Positions 35,068-42,177 of a stretch of 64,000 nucleotides of DNA are shown here, piece after piece. The stretch's first letter is position 1. Each line of letters begins with the position of its first letter. The notes beneath the pieces were generated by a model. It had not been told where the DNA came from. It saw nothing but the letters and a program-made list of their open reading frames with translations, and made no database searches. Both the position numbers and the translations under genes were made by a program. Source of the stretch: Sphingopyxis sp. YF1 (GTDB lineage Bacteria > Pseudomonadota > Alphaproteobacteria > Sphingomonadales > Sphingomonadaceae); the NCBI RefSeq assembly GCF_022701295.1, contig NZ_CP033204.1, forward strand, positions 744,001 through 808,000, read 5' to 3'.

Positions 35068-36255
35068 ATGACGGTGCATCCCGCCTTTCCCGTTGACGGA
35101 CTCGCGCCCGCCGCGCCGATCGCGGTGCGCGTGGTCGATCCGCTCGCGCTGTCGCCGCCGCTCGCCGCGGCGTGGGATGCGCTCGCGGCCGAGGCGAGCG
35201 AGCCCAATCCCTTCGTCGAGCGCTGGTGCCTGCAGTCGGCGCTGCACCTGCTCGATCCCGAGCGGCATGCGCGGCTGGTGATGGTACAGGGCGGGGCGGA
35301 CGGACCGCTGATCGGAGTGATGCCGCTCGCGGCCGCGGCGCGCTACGGGCCGCTGCCGCTGCGTCACGTCACAGGCTGGGCGCATCCCAATCATTTCCAT
35401 GGCGCACCGCTCGTCCGCGCCGGGACCGAAAGCCTGTTCTGGTCGATCCTGCTCGGCTGGTGCGACGCGGCGCCCTGGGCGCGGACCATGCTGCATGTGC
35501 CGCGGCTCACCGCCGACGGACCGTTGCACCGCGCGCTGACCGACGTGGCGCGCGGGCGGGGCGGCGATGCGGCGGTGGTCCATCGCGAGGAACGCGCGCT
35601 GCTCGACAGCGCGCTGTCGCCGGCCGATTATTGGGACGCCGCGGTGCGCGGAAAGAAGCGCAAGGAACTGCGGCGGCAGGCGAACCGGCTCGCCGAACAG
35701 GGGGCGGTCGCGTTTCGGCGCTGGGCCGCGGACGACGCGATCGAGCCGTGGATCGACGCCTTCCTCGATCTCGAGGCGCGCGGCTGGAAGGGGCGCGCCG
35801 GATCGGCGCTTGCGAGCCATGGTGATACCGAGGCCTGGTTCCGCGCGATCGTCGCGGGCGCCGCGGCCGCGGGCAAGCTCGACATGCGCGCGCTCGACCT
35901 CGACGGCCGGCCGCTGGCGATGCTCGTCAATTTCCTGTGCGTGCCCGGGGGCTTTTCGTTCAAGACCGCGTTCGACGAGGATTATGCGCGTTTCTCGCCC
36001 GGGGTCCTGCTCCAGCAGGCGAACCTCGACCTGCTGGGCGACGCGCGTATCGCGTGGATCGACAGCTGCGCCGCGCCGGGGCACCCGATGATCGACAGCG
36101 TGTGGCGCGAACGCCGCGCGCTGGTGTGGACAAATGTGCCGCTGGGCGGCGCGGGCGACCGGTTTCGTTTCAACGCGCTCAAAAGGGCCGAGCGGCTCTG
36201 GCATCGCTGGAAGCGCGCCGGGCCCGACAGTATCGAGGATCAGGATCAGCCATGA
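35068..36255 (+). CDS. GNAT-fold acyltransferase (Acetyltransf_6/FemAB-like)
   Basis: A 395-residue protein of the same double-GNAT type as those inside the XrtA locus. Its central part has AVRGKKRKELRRQANRLAEQ followed by IEPWIDAFLDLEARGWKGRA, a strong signature of this family (the LEARGWKG motif); the C-terminal half contains FSFKTAFDEDYARFSPGVLL, which lines the substrate cleft. The start at 35068 is taken as the first ATG that gives a normal N-terminus; the open frame extends upstream into the repeats and is not credible there. Its stop overlaps the next start (ATGA), binding it to the JmjC-like protein. Substrate unknown; a role in cell-surface modification is inferred from neighbours. 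Confidence 0.82.
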   Translation: MTVHPAFPVDGLAPAAPIAVRVVDPLALSPPLAAAWDALAAEASEPNPFVERWCLQSALHLLDPERHARLVMVQGGADGPLIGVMPLAAAARYGPLPLRHVTGWAHPNHFHGAPLVRAGTESLFWSILLGWCDAAPWARTMLHVPRLTADGPLHRALTDVARGRGGDAAVVHREERALLDSALSPADYWDAAVRGKKRKELRRQANRLAEQGAVAFRRWAADDAIEPWIDAFLDLEARGWKGRAGSALASHGDTEAWFRAIVAGAAAAGKLDMRALDLDGRPLAMLVNFLCVPGGFSFKTAFDEDYARFSPGVLLQQANLDLLGDARIAWIDSCAAPGHPMIDSVWRERRALVWTNVPLGGAGDRFRFNALKRAERLWHRWKRAGPDSIEDQDQP

Positions 36256-37118
36256 CCGCCCACGCCATCATCGACCGCCCCGTCTTTTCGCCCGATACGC
36301 TGGCGGCGATGGCGCGGCTCTATCCGCGCGAGGCCGGGCTGCTCCACCACCGGCTGCCCGACCATCCGCTGCTGTCGCTCGACGCGCTGGCGGTGCTGGG
36401 CGAGGGCCTGCCCGCGGCGCAGGTCGAATATAATCCCGGCGACCTGCCCGTCGGGATCGCGCCCGAGGACGTGCCATCGAACGGGCTGTCGATCGGCGAG
36501 ACGATCCGCACGATCGACGCGAACCGCAGCTGGGCGGTGCTCAAGAATATCGAGACCGAAGCGCCGTACCGCGACCTGCTGATGCGGCTGCTCGGCGAGT
36601 TGGAGCCCGTCGTCGAACCGCGCACCGGCGCGATGCTGACGCCGCAGGGCTTCATCTTCATCTCGTCGCCGGGATCGATCACGCCGTTCCACTTCGATCC
36701 CGAACATAATATCCTGCTCCAGCTGCGCGGGACCAAGGTGATGAACGTCTGGCCCGCGGGCGACGAACGCTTCGCGCACCGCGTCGAACACGAGCGCTAT
36801 CACACGGGCGGGCACCGCAACCTGCCGTGGCAGGACGGGTTCGAAGGCGGGCAGCAGCGCGTGCCGCTGGCGCCGGGCGACGCGGTGCTGATGCCCGTGA
36901 TGGCGCCGCATTTCGTCGCCAACGGCGATGCGCCGTCGATCTCGCTGTCGATCACTTGGCGCAGCGAATGGAGTTACCGCGAATCCGAAGCGCACGCCGC
37001 CAACGCGGCGCTGCGCCGCATGGGACTCGACCCCGCGATGCCCCCGCGCTGGCCGAGCTATGCGTGGGCAAAGACAGTCGGCTGGCGCGTAGCGCGGAAA
37101 TTCCGGCTGGTCGAATAA
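36252..37118 (+). CDS. JmjC/cupin-like Fe(II)/2-oxoglutarate dioxygenase candidate
   Basis: A 288-residue cupin-8/JmjC-type protein. The facial triad is visible: His147 and Asp149 in [19 protein letters not shown] and His220 in [11 protein letters not shown], within [15 protein letters not shown]. The preceding FIFISSPGS and the internal [15 protein letters not shown] match bacterial JmjC-like hydroxylases. These enzymes hydroxylate protein side chains or small molecules; a specific substrate cannot be read. It is co-translated with the GNAT-fold gene before it, so the pair may modify the same target. No DNA-binding domain is seen, although some annotations call such proteins transcriptional regulators. 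Confidence 0.8.
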   Translation: MTAHAIIDRPVFSPDTLAAMARLYPREAGLLHHRLPDHPLLSLDALAVLGEGLPAAQVEYNPGDLPVGIAPEDVPSNGLSIGETIRTIDANRSWAVLKNIETEAPYRDLLMRLLGELEPVVEPRTGAMLTPQGFIFISSPGSITPFHFDPEHNILLQLRGTKVMNVWPAGDERFAHRVEHERYHTGGHRNLPWQDGFEGGQQRVPLAPGDAVLMPVMAPHFVANGDAPSISLSITWRSEWSYRESEAHAANAALRRMGLDPAMPPRWPSYAWAKTVGWRVARKFRLVE

Positions 37119-37200
37119 ACCAAAGCTACAGATCGCTTCCCATCGCGGCCATTTGCGGCTATGGGCGCGCATCCATTTATTTCGAGCCCATAGAGGATTG

Positions 37201-37419
37201 ATGGCGAAAGAAGAACTTCTGGAAATGCGCGGCCAGGTGGTCGAGTTGCTGCCCAATGCGATGTTTCGCGTGCGACTCGAAAACGACCACGAAATCCTCG
37301 GTCACACGGCCGGCAAGATGCGCAAGAACCGCATCCGCGTTCTGGTGGGCGACGAAGTGCTCGTCGAGCTCACCCCCTATGACCTGACCAAGGGTCGGAT
37401 CACCTATCGCTTCAAGTGA
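37201..37419 (+). CDS. infA: Translation initiation factor IF-1
   Basis: A 72-residue S1-fold protein that occupies the ribosomal A site during initiation. [20 protein letters not shown] is the standard N-terminus, and [20 protein letters not shown] the RNA-binding loop. The start at 37201 follows GAGGATTG and fits the universal 72-residue length; an earlier in-frame start at 37153 is not used. The stop overlaps the GTG start of maf. The 82 bp upstream contain the likely promoter of an infA-maf-RNase-yacG operon. Confidence 0.98.
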   Translation: MAKEELLEMRGQVVELLPNAMFRVRLENDHEILGHTAGKMRKNRIRVLVGDEVLVELTPYDLTKGRITYRFK

Positions 37420-38006
37420 GCGGCGCGGTTTCCTTTCCCGCGCTGGTTCTCGCTTCGACATCGCCGCGCCGGCGCGAGTTGCTGGCGCGGATCGGCGTCG
37501 TGCCCGCGCGCGTCGCTGCCCCTGACATCGACGAAACGCCGCTGAAGGGTGAATTGCCGCGCGCCTATGTCGCGCGGCTCGCCGAGAGCAAGGCGCGCGC
37601 GGTCGAGCGCGGCGCGGACGAAGTCGTGCTCGCGGGCGACACGACGGTCGCGGTCGGGCGGCGCATCCTCGAAAAACCGGCCGACGAGGCCGACCTGCGC
37701 CGCATGCTCGCCCTGTTGTCGGGGCGACGGCACCATGTCTGGTCGGGGGTTGCAATGGTCGACCGCGAGGACCGGCTGCGCGTGCGCGTCGCCGACACGA
37801 TCGTCGCCTTCAAGGCGCTGAGCGCCGCCGAAATCGACTGGTATGTCGCGAGCGGCGAGGGGATGGGCAAGGCGGGCGGCTATGCGATCCAGGGGCGCGC
37901 CGAGATGTTCGTGCGCTTCCTGTCGGGCAGTCATTCGAACGTCGTCGGCCTGCCGCTGTTCGAGACGCGCAGCCTGCTCACCGCCGCGGGCGTGCCGCTT
38001 GGCTGA
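37416..38006 (+). CDS. maf: Maf-family nucleoside triphosphate pyrophosphatase
   Basis: A 196-residue pyrophosphatase that hydrolyses non-canonical or pyrimidine nucleoside triphosphates. It carries the phosphate loop [18 protein letters not shown], the catalytic [17 protein letters not shown] and [20 protein letters not shown]. The active-site set is intact. The GTG start overlaps the infA stop. Subfamily assignment (dTTP/UTP versus 7-methyl-GTP) is not attempted. Confidence 0.93.
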   Translation: MSGAVSFPALVLASTSPRRRELLARIGVVPARVAAPDIDETPLKGELPRAYVARLAESKARAVERGADEVVLAGDTTVAVGRRILEKPADEADLRRMLALLSGRRHHVWSGVAMVDREDRLRVRVADTIVAFKALSAAEIDWYVASGEGMGKAGGYAIQGRAEMFVRFLSGSHSNVVGLPLFETRSLLTAAGVPLG

Positions 38007-38967
38007 ATGGCTCTACGAAGCCGGGATCGGCGAGACGCGCGCGGCGCTGGTCGCCGATGACCGCATCTTCGAGGCGTGGATCGAACGCGACGGCGAAGGG
38101 CCGCGCGTCGGCGCGGTGCTGGGCGCGCGGCTCGTCGAACCGGGGCGGATCGTGCTCGACGCGCCCGGGGATCCCGTCGCGACGATCGGTGCGCTGCCCC
38201 AGGGAATCTCGCTCGGCGCGCGGCTGACGGTTGAGGTCACGCGCATGGCGCTGCGCGAGCGCGGGCGCGACAAGCCCGCGCGGGCGCGGCTCGCCGAGGG
38301 GCCGGTGACCGAAGGACCCGATCTCTGCGCGCGCATCGCCGCGACCGAATGGCCGGTGACCGAGCTGCGCGCGACCGGGTCCGACCGGCTCGAAGCGGCG
38401 GGCTGGTCCGAACTGATCGACCATGTCCGCACCGGACATTTTCCCTTTCCCGGCGGCGCGCTGTGGGTCGATGCGACCCCGGCGATGGTGCTGATCGACA
38501 TCGATGGCGAGGGCGACGGCTTTGCGCTTGCCCGGGCGGGCGCGATCGCGGCGGTGGAGGTCATCCGCTGCTGCGGTATCGGCGGGTCGATCGGCATCGA
38601 CTTCCCCTCCTTGCCCGGCCGCGCCGAACGCCACGCCGTCGACGCGCTGGTCGACGCGCATCTGCCGCAGCCGTTCGAGCGCACCGCGGTCAACGGTTTC
38701 GGGCTGATGCAGATCATCCGGCGCCGCGACCGCCCGTCGCTGGTCGAGCAGGTGCGGCTCGACCCCGTAGCGACCGATGCCGCGCTGCTGCTGCGCCAGG
38801 CCGAACGCGCGGTGGGAACGGGAGCGCTGCGCCTGACCGCGCGCCCGGCGGTCGCCGCGCATATCGCGGCGCATCCGCGCTGGATCGCCTTGTTGCAGGA
38901 GCGGAGCGGCCGGCCGGTGACGGTCGAGGCGGATGCCGCCATCGAAGGAGCGGGCCATGCCCAGTAA
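37999..38967 (+). CDS. Compact ribonuclease E/G-family protein
   Basis: A 322-residue relative of the RNase E/G catalytic domain. WLYEAGIGETRAALVADDRI resembles the RNase G N-terminus; the DNase I-like core has LWVDATPAMVLIDIDGEGDG and GSIGIDFPSLPGRAERHAVD, which keep the two metal-binding aspartates. It is much shorter than RNase G (489 residues), with a shrunken S1-like region and no Zn-link or C-terminal small domain. The start is inferred as TTG at 37999, overlapping the maf stop; the ATG at 38006 is out of frame. It lies between maf and yacG, the usual place of this short version in sphingomonads. Confidence 0.82.
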   Translation: MAEWLYEAGIGETRAALVADDRIFEAWIERDGEGPRVGAVLGARLVEPGRIVLDAPGDPVATIGALPQGISLGARLTVEVTRMALRERGRDKPARARLAEGPVTEGPDLCARIAATEWPVTELRATGSDRLEAAGWSELIDHVRTGHFPFPGGALWVDATPAMVLIDIDGEGDGFALARAGAIAAVEVIRCCGIGGSIGIDFPSLPGRAERHAVDALVDAHLPQPFERTAVNGFGLMQIIRRRDRPSLVEQVRLDPVATDAALLLRQAERAVGTGALRLTARPAVAAHIAAHPRWIALLQERSGRPVTVEADAAIEGAGHAQ

Positions 38968-39151
38968 GAATGCCGGCAAGGCGCGCGCCTGCCCGCTGTG
39001 CGGCCAGCCGCGCGACCCCGAATTCAAGCCCTTTTGCAGCCGCGGCTGCCGCGACCGCGACCTGCTGAACTGGTTCGGCGAGGACTATCGCGTGCCCGCC
39101 GCGCAGGCGCCCGACGGCACCGCCGACACCGATCGTTTCGACGAGGGCTGA
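38957..39151 (+). CDS. yacG: DNA gyrase inhibitor YacG
   Basis: A 64-residue zinc protein that binds GyrB and blocks DNA binding. The four zinc cysteines are in ACPLCGQPR and FCSRGCRDRDLLNWF; the LLNWF-EDYRVP tail is conserved. The start at 38957 follows AAGGAG and overlaps the end of the RNase gene. It ends the infA operon, 96 bp before tRNA-Phe. Confidence 0.92.
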   Translation: MPSKNAGKARACPLCGQPRDPEFKPFCSRGCRDRDLLNWFGEDYRVPAAQAPDGTADTDRFDEG

Positions 39152-39247
39152 ACAGAAAAATTCCTGCAACAAAGATGCTGGACAGGATGAAAAGCCCTGC
39201 CTATAGCCGCCGCTCGCCAGCAGGTCCGATGACCTGAAGCGGCCCGT

Positions 39248-39323
39248 GCCCGGGTAGCTCAGTTGGTAGAGCATGCGACTGAAAATCGCAGTGTCGGCGG
39301 TTCGAATCCGTCCCCGGGCACCA
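39248..39323 (+). tRNA. tRNA-Phe (anticodon GAA)
   Basis: A complete 76-nt cloverleaf with encoded CCA. The acceptor stem GCCCGGG pairs with CCCGGGC; the D arm is AGCTCAGTTGGTAGAGC; the anticodon stem TGCGA/TCGCA encloses CTGAAAA with anticodon GAA; the T arm contains GGTTCGAATCC. No integrase or att-like duplication is seen beside it. Confidence 0.98.
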
Positions 39324-39474
39324 CAATTCCTCCCGAAACGTTGCCGCCATTCCCCTGAAAATCGGCCGTATCCGCCGGCATGAGTGCGATCGGGCCCCGG
39401 ACTTCGGCGGGGAACCCGGTCCGTTCGATCGCGCCGAGGGATCGGGGCCGGAGGCGCCGCGATGTGCGAAGGCG

Positions 39475-39873
39475 CTACGCCGCGCCGCGCGGTTCCAGCG
39501 TTTCGATGATCCGGCAATCGCCGATCGTTTCCTGCGTACAGGTCGAAAGCAGGCGGCCGAGTTCGGCGCGCATCTTGCCAAGATCGGCGATCTTCGCGTC
39601 GATTTGATCGAGGTGCCGCGTCGCGATCCGGTCGACCGCGCCGCACGGCTGGCTGCGGTCGTCGGCCAGCGCGAGCAGCTCGCGCACATTGTCGAGCCGG
39701 AACCCCAGGTCGCGCGCGCGCCGGATGAACGCCAGCCGCTGGCAATGTTCGGCGCCATAGCTCCGGTAATTGGCCGCGGTCCGCGCGGGACGCGGAAGCA
39801 GCCCCTGCTTTTCGTAAAAGCGGATGGTTTCCGTCCTCGCGCCCGTGATGCGGGCCAGTTCGCCGATACGCAT
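39475..39873 (-). CDS. MerR-family metal-responsive regulator (CadR/ZntR-like)
   Basis: A 132-residue MerR protein. The N-terminal winged helix MRIGELARITGARTETIRFY is standard, and a dimerisation helix follows. Cysteines 77 (SQPCGAVDRI), 112 and 120 (STCTQETIGDC) match the spacing of the metal-binding cysteines of CadR/ZntR-type regulators, so zinc, cadmium or lead is a likely inducer. It is encoded 55 bp after the TonB receptor on the same strand, and a textbook MerR operator-promoter lies in front of that receptor (41955-41985), so it probably controls its own operon. The exact metal is not determinable. Confidence 0.87.
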   Translation of the reverse strand: MRIGELARITGARTETIRFYEKQGLLPRPARTAANYRSYGAEHCQRLAFIRRARDLGFRLDNVRELLALADDRSQPCGAVDRIATRHLDQIDAKIADLGKMRAELGRLLSTCTQETIGDCRIIETLEPRGAA

Positions 39874-39928
39874 GGGTCCAGACCTTGCAGCTTCTATGGG
39901 CCCGGCCTAGGCGCCCGGCGTCACCCGA

Positions 39929-41896
39929 TCAATGGCCGCCGCCGAATTTGAACCGCACGCCGCCGTTGATGACGAAGCCGTCGGTGGGGGCCCAGGCGTC
40001 GACCGTCCAGCGCCCGTCGGGGGCGCGCTGCGGCAGCAGCAGCGGGTCGTGGCGGGTCTGGCGGACGTTCAGGATATTCTCGGCGTTCACGAACAGGCTG
40101 ACCTTGCCGACCGTGAGTTCGGCGAGCGCGCCGAGTTCCAGATAGGGGCGGCTGCGCGCGCGATAGGGATTGTCGTCGAGCGTCTGGCGGCCGGTGTAAT
40201 AGGCCTCGATCCCGATCCGGCCCTTGCCATGTTCTTCCCACATGCCCACCAGTCCGGCGGTGTGGCGCGGGGTGCGCGGGGTGGTGCGCCGGCCGGTTCC
40301 GGCGGGGTCTGCTTCGCTGGCGTCGACCAGCACATAGCTGCCCGTCACCGAAAAGCCGTTCCAGCGATAGCGCAGCATGAGTTCGCCGCCGCGCGTACGC
40401 ACCGGCCCGGCGGCGTTGACCAGCCGGACGCTGTCGGCGTCGAGCGTCGCGACCTGCACCGCATTGTCGATGTCCGACGCGAACAGCGTCAGCCGCGCCT
40501 CGACCGGGCCCCTGGCATAGCCGACGTCGAGCGACGCGGTCGTCGCGGATTCGGCCTTCAGCCGGCCGGGCGGTTCGAGGCGCGACAGGCCCGCCGCCTC
40601 GATCGCGTCGACGAAGGGCGTCGGGGCATAGAATCCGCGTCCCAGCGAGGCGCGGATCGTCCATGGTCCCGGGCGGTAGAGCGCCGACAGGCGCGGGCTC
40701 AGCCGCGTGCCGAAATCGCTGTGGAAATCGGCCCGTGCGCTGCCCGCGAGCAGCCACCGGTCGCCGATCTCCTGCTCGACCTGCCCGAACAGCGCGGGGA
40801 CGGTGTAGCTGTAGTCGAATGCCGGAAAGGTGCGCGACCGGTAGAGATCGGCCTGGATCGCCGCTCCCGCGAGCCAGCCGGTGCTCCCGCTTTGCCCCGC
40901 GAGCGAGGTTTCGGCGAAGAGCGTGTCCTGCCGGTCGGTCTCTGCGTCGGTCCCGAAGCGCTGGCGATGGCGCTGCGTCATCGCCGAGGCGCGGATATGG
41001 AGCTTGCCGAGAGCCTCGACCGGAAATTCGGCGACGAGGCCCGCGTCGAGGCGGCGACTGTCCTGCGTCAGCGCAAAGGGCCGGCCATCGGGGGCGGTGC
41101 GCCCGGCAAGGGTGCCGCCGCGCCGGTCCTCGTGCGTCGCGCCGACGGTGACGAGCGCGGTCGAGCCGTCGTCGCCTTCCCAGAACAGGCGCGGGCGGAT
41201 CGTCCAGCGGTCATAGCCCGGCATGTCGATCCAGCCGTCGCCGTCGAGATCCTTGCGCGTCTGGCGGTGATACCCCGCGGTCAGCGAATAGCGCCAGTTC
41301 GCGCCGAGCGGCCCCGACGCATAGCCGGTGGCGTCCTGCCCGTCGCGCGTCGTCGCGTTGACCAGGAGTTCGGCTTCGGCCTCGGCGCGCGGACGGCGCG
41401 AGACGAGGTTGATCACGCCGCCGAGCGCCGAGGGGCCGTAGAGCGCCGACGCCGACCCCTTGATCACCTCGACCTGTCCCAGGTCGGTGGGGGGAATCTG
41501 GAGCAGGCCGATCGACGAGGGCTGCCCGCCATAGAGCGGCAGTCCGTCGGAGAGCAGCTGCGTATAGCGCCCCGCCATGCCCTGCATGCGGATTTTCGAC
41601 GATCCGAGCGCGGGCGAAGTGACCTGCACGCGCACGCCCGGCGTCTCGGCGACCAGCATCGAGATGTTGCCCGGCGTCATCAGCAGCTTTTCCTCGATCT
41701 CGTCGCGGCCGATCACCTCGACGCGGATCGCTTCGTCCTGCACCCGGCGCCCCGAACGCGTTGCCTGCACGACGATCTCGGCCTCTTCTTCTTCGGCCTC
41801 GACATGGTCGTCCTGCGCATGGGCGGCGACGCCCCAGGGGGCGAGGGGCTGGAGCATCGCGACCGCTGCGAGGGGCAGGCATTTGCGGGATTTCAC
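39929..41896 (-). CDS. TonB-dependent receptor of a metal-regulated operon
   Basis: Outer-membrane receptor of 655 residues that imports a ligand using TonB energy. It has a signal peptide (LAAVAMLQPLAPWGVAAHAQ), then an acidic His-containing linker (DDHVEAEEEEAEIVV), and a plug domain with VIGRDEIEEKLLMTPGNISM, VEVIKGSASALYGPSALGGV. The barrel ends in VINGGVRFKFGGGH. The start is GTG at 41896 with CCGGAG upstream. Size and plug are like BtuB/colicin-receptor-type receptors. The co-transcribed MerR regulator suggests a metal or metallophore as ligand, or control by metal; the substrate is not known. Confidence 0.87.
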   Translation of the reverse strand: MKSRKCLPLAAVAMLQPLAPWGVAAHAQDDHVEAEEEEAEIVVQATRSGRRVQDEAIRVEVIGRDEIEEKLLMTPGNISMLVAETPGVRVQVTSPALGSSKIRMQGMAGRYTQLLSDGLPLYGGQPSSIGLLQIPPTDLGQVEVIKGSASALYGPSALGGVINLVSRRPRAEAEAELLVNATTRDGQDATGYASGPLGANWRYSLTAGYHRQTRKDLDGDGWIDMPGYDRWTIRPRLFWEGDDGSTALVTVGATHEDRRGGTLAGRTAPDGRPFALTQDSRRLDAGLVAEFPVEALGKLHIRASAMTQRHRQRFGTDAETDRQDTLFAETSLAGQSGSTGWLAGAAIQADLYRSRTFPAFDYSYTVPALFGQVEQEIGDRWLLAGSARADFHSDFGTRLSPRLSALYRPGPWTIRASLGRGFYAPTPFVDAIEAAGLSRLEPPGRLKAESATTASLDVGYARGPVEARLTLFASDIDNAVQVATLDADSVRLVNAAGPVRTRGGELMLRYRWNGFSVTGSYVLVDASEADPAGTGRRTTPRTPRHTAGLVGMWEEHGKGRIGIEAYYTGRQTLDDNPYRARSRPYLELGALAELTVGKVSLFVNAENILNVRQTRHDPLLLPQRAPDGRWTVDAWAPTDGFVINGGVRFKFGGGH

Positions 41897-41954
41897 GTCG
41901 GCATCTCCGGCTGGAAAAAGGGGGCGGGCGCATGTCATGCGGCCGGCCGGGCGC

Positions 41955-41985
41955 GCCATAAAGGTTGAAGCCGCTTCAAGGTCAA
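41955..41985 (-). promoter_or_regulatory. MerR-type promoter-operator of the TonB receptor-MerR operon
   Basis: Read on the minus strand: -35 box TTGACC (41985-41980), then a 19-bp spacer (41979-41961) starting with the perfect dyad TTGAAGC-G-GCTTCAA (41979-41965), then a weak -10 TATGGC (41960-41955). A 19- to 20-bp spacer with a dyad between the boxes is the mark of promoters activated by MerR regulators. The receptor start codon is 58 bp further on. Confidence 0.72.
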
Positions 41986-42177
41986 GCCCCGTCGCCGCCC
42001 GCATGCTGCGGTGCAAACTGTTGCTTTTCGGCCACAAATAACCAGAAAATCCTTGGGTCGCGCCGCGCCGCGTTGACGCGGCGATCCGGCCCTATAGAGC
42101 GGCGGGTTCCCGCTGGAGCATCCCCTCCTTGGCCGTTAGGCCGCGCCCCGGCGGGTTGGAGAGAGAGACCCTTACCC

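Noticed and set aside
39248..39474. Possible integration site at tRNA-Phe
   Set aside because: No integrase gene, no duplicated tRNA end, and normal chromosomal genes follow.
39201..39758. 185-codon minus-strand frame across tRNA-Phe
   Set aside because: Its C-terminal half is translated from the complement of the tRNA gene, a common false prediction; the rest overlaps merR.
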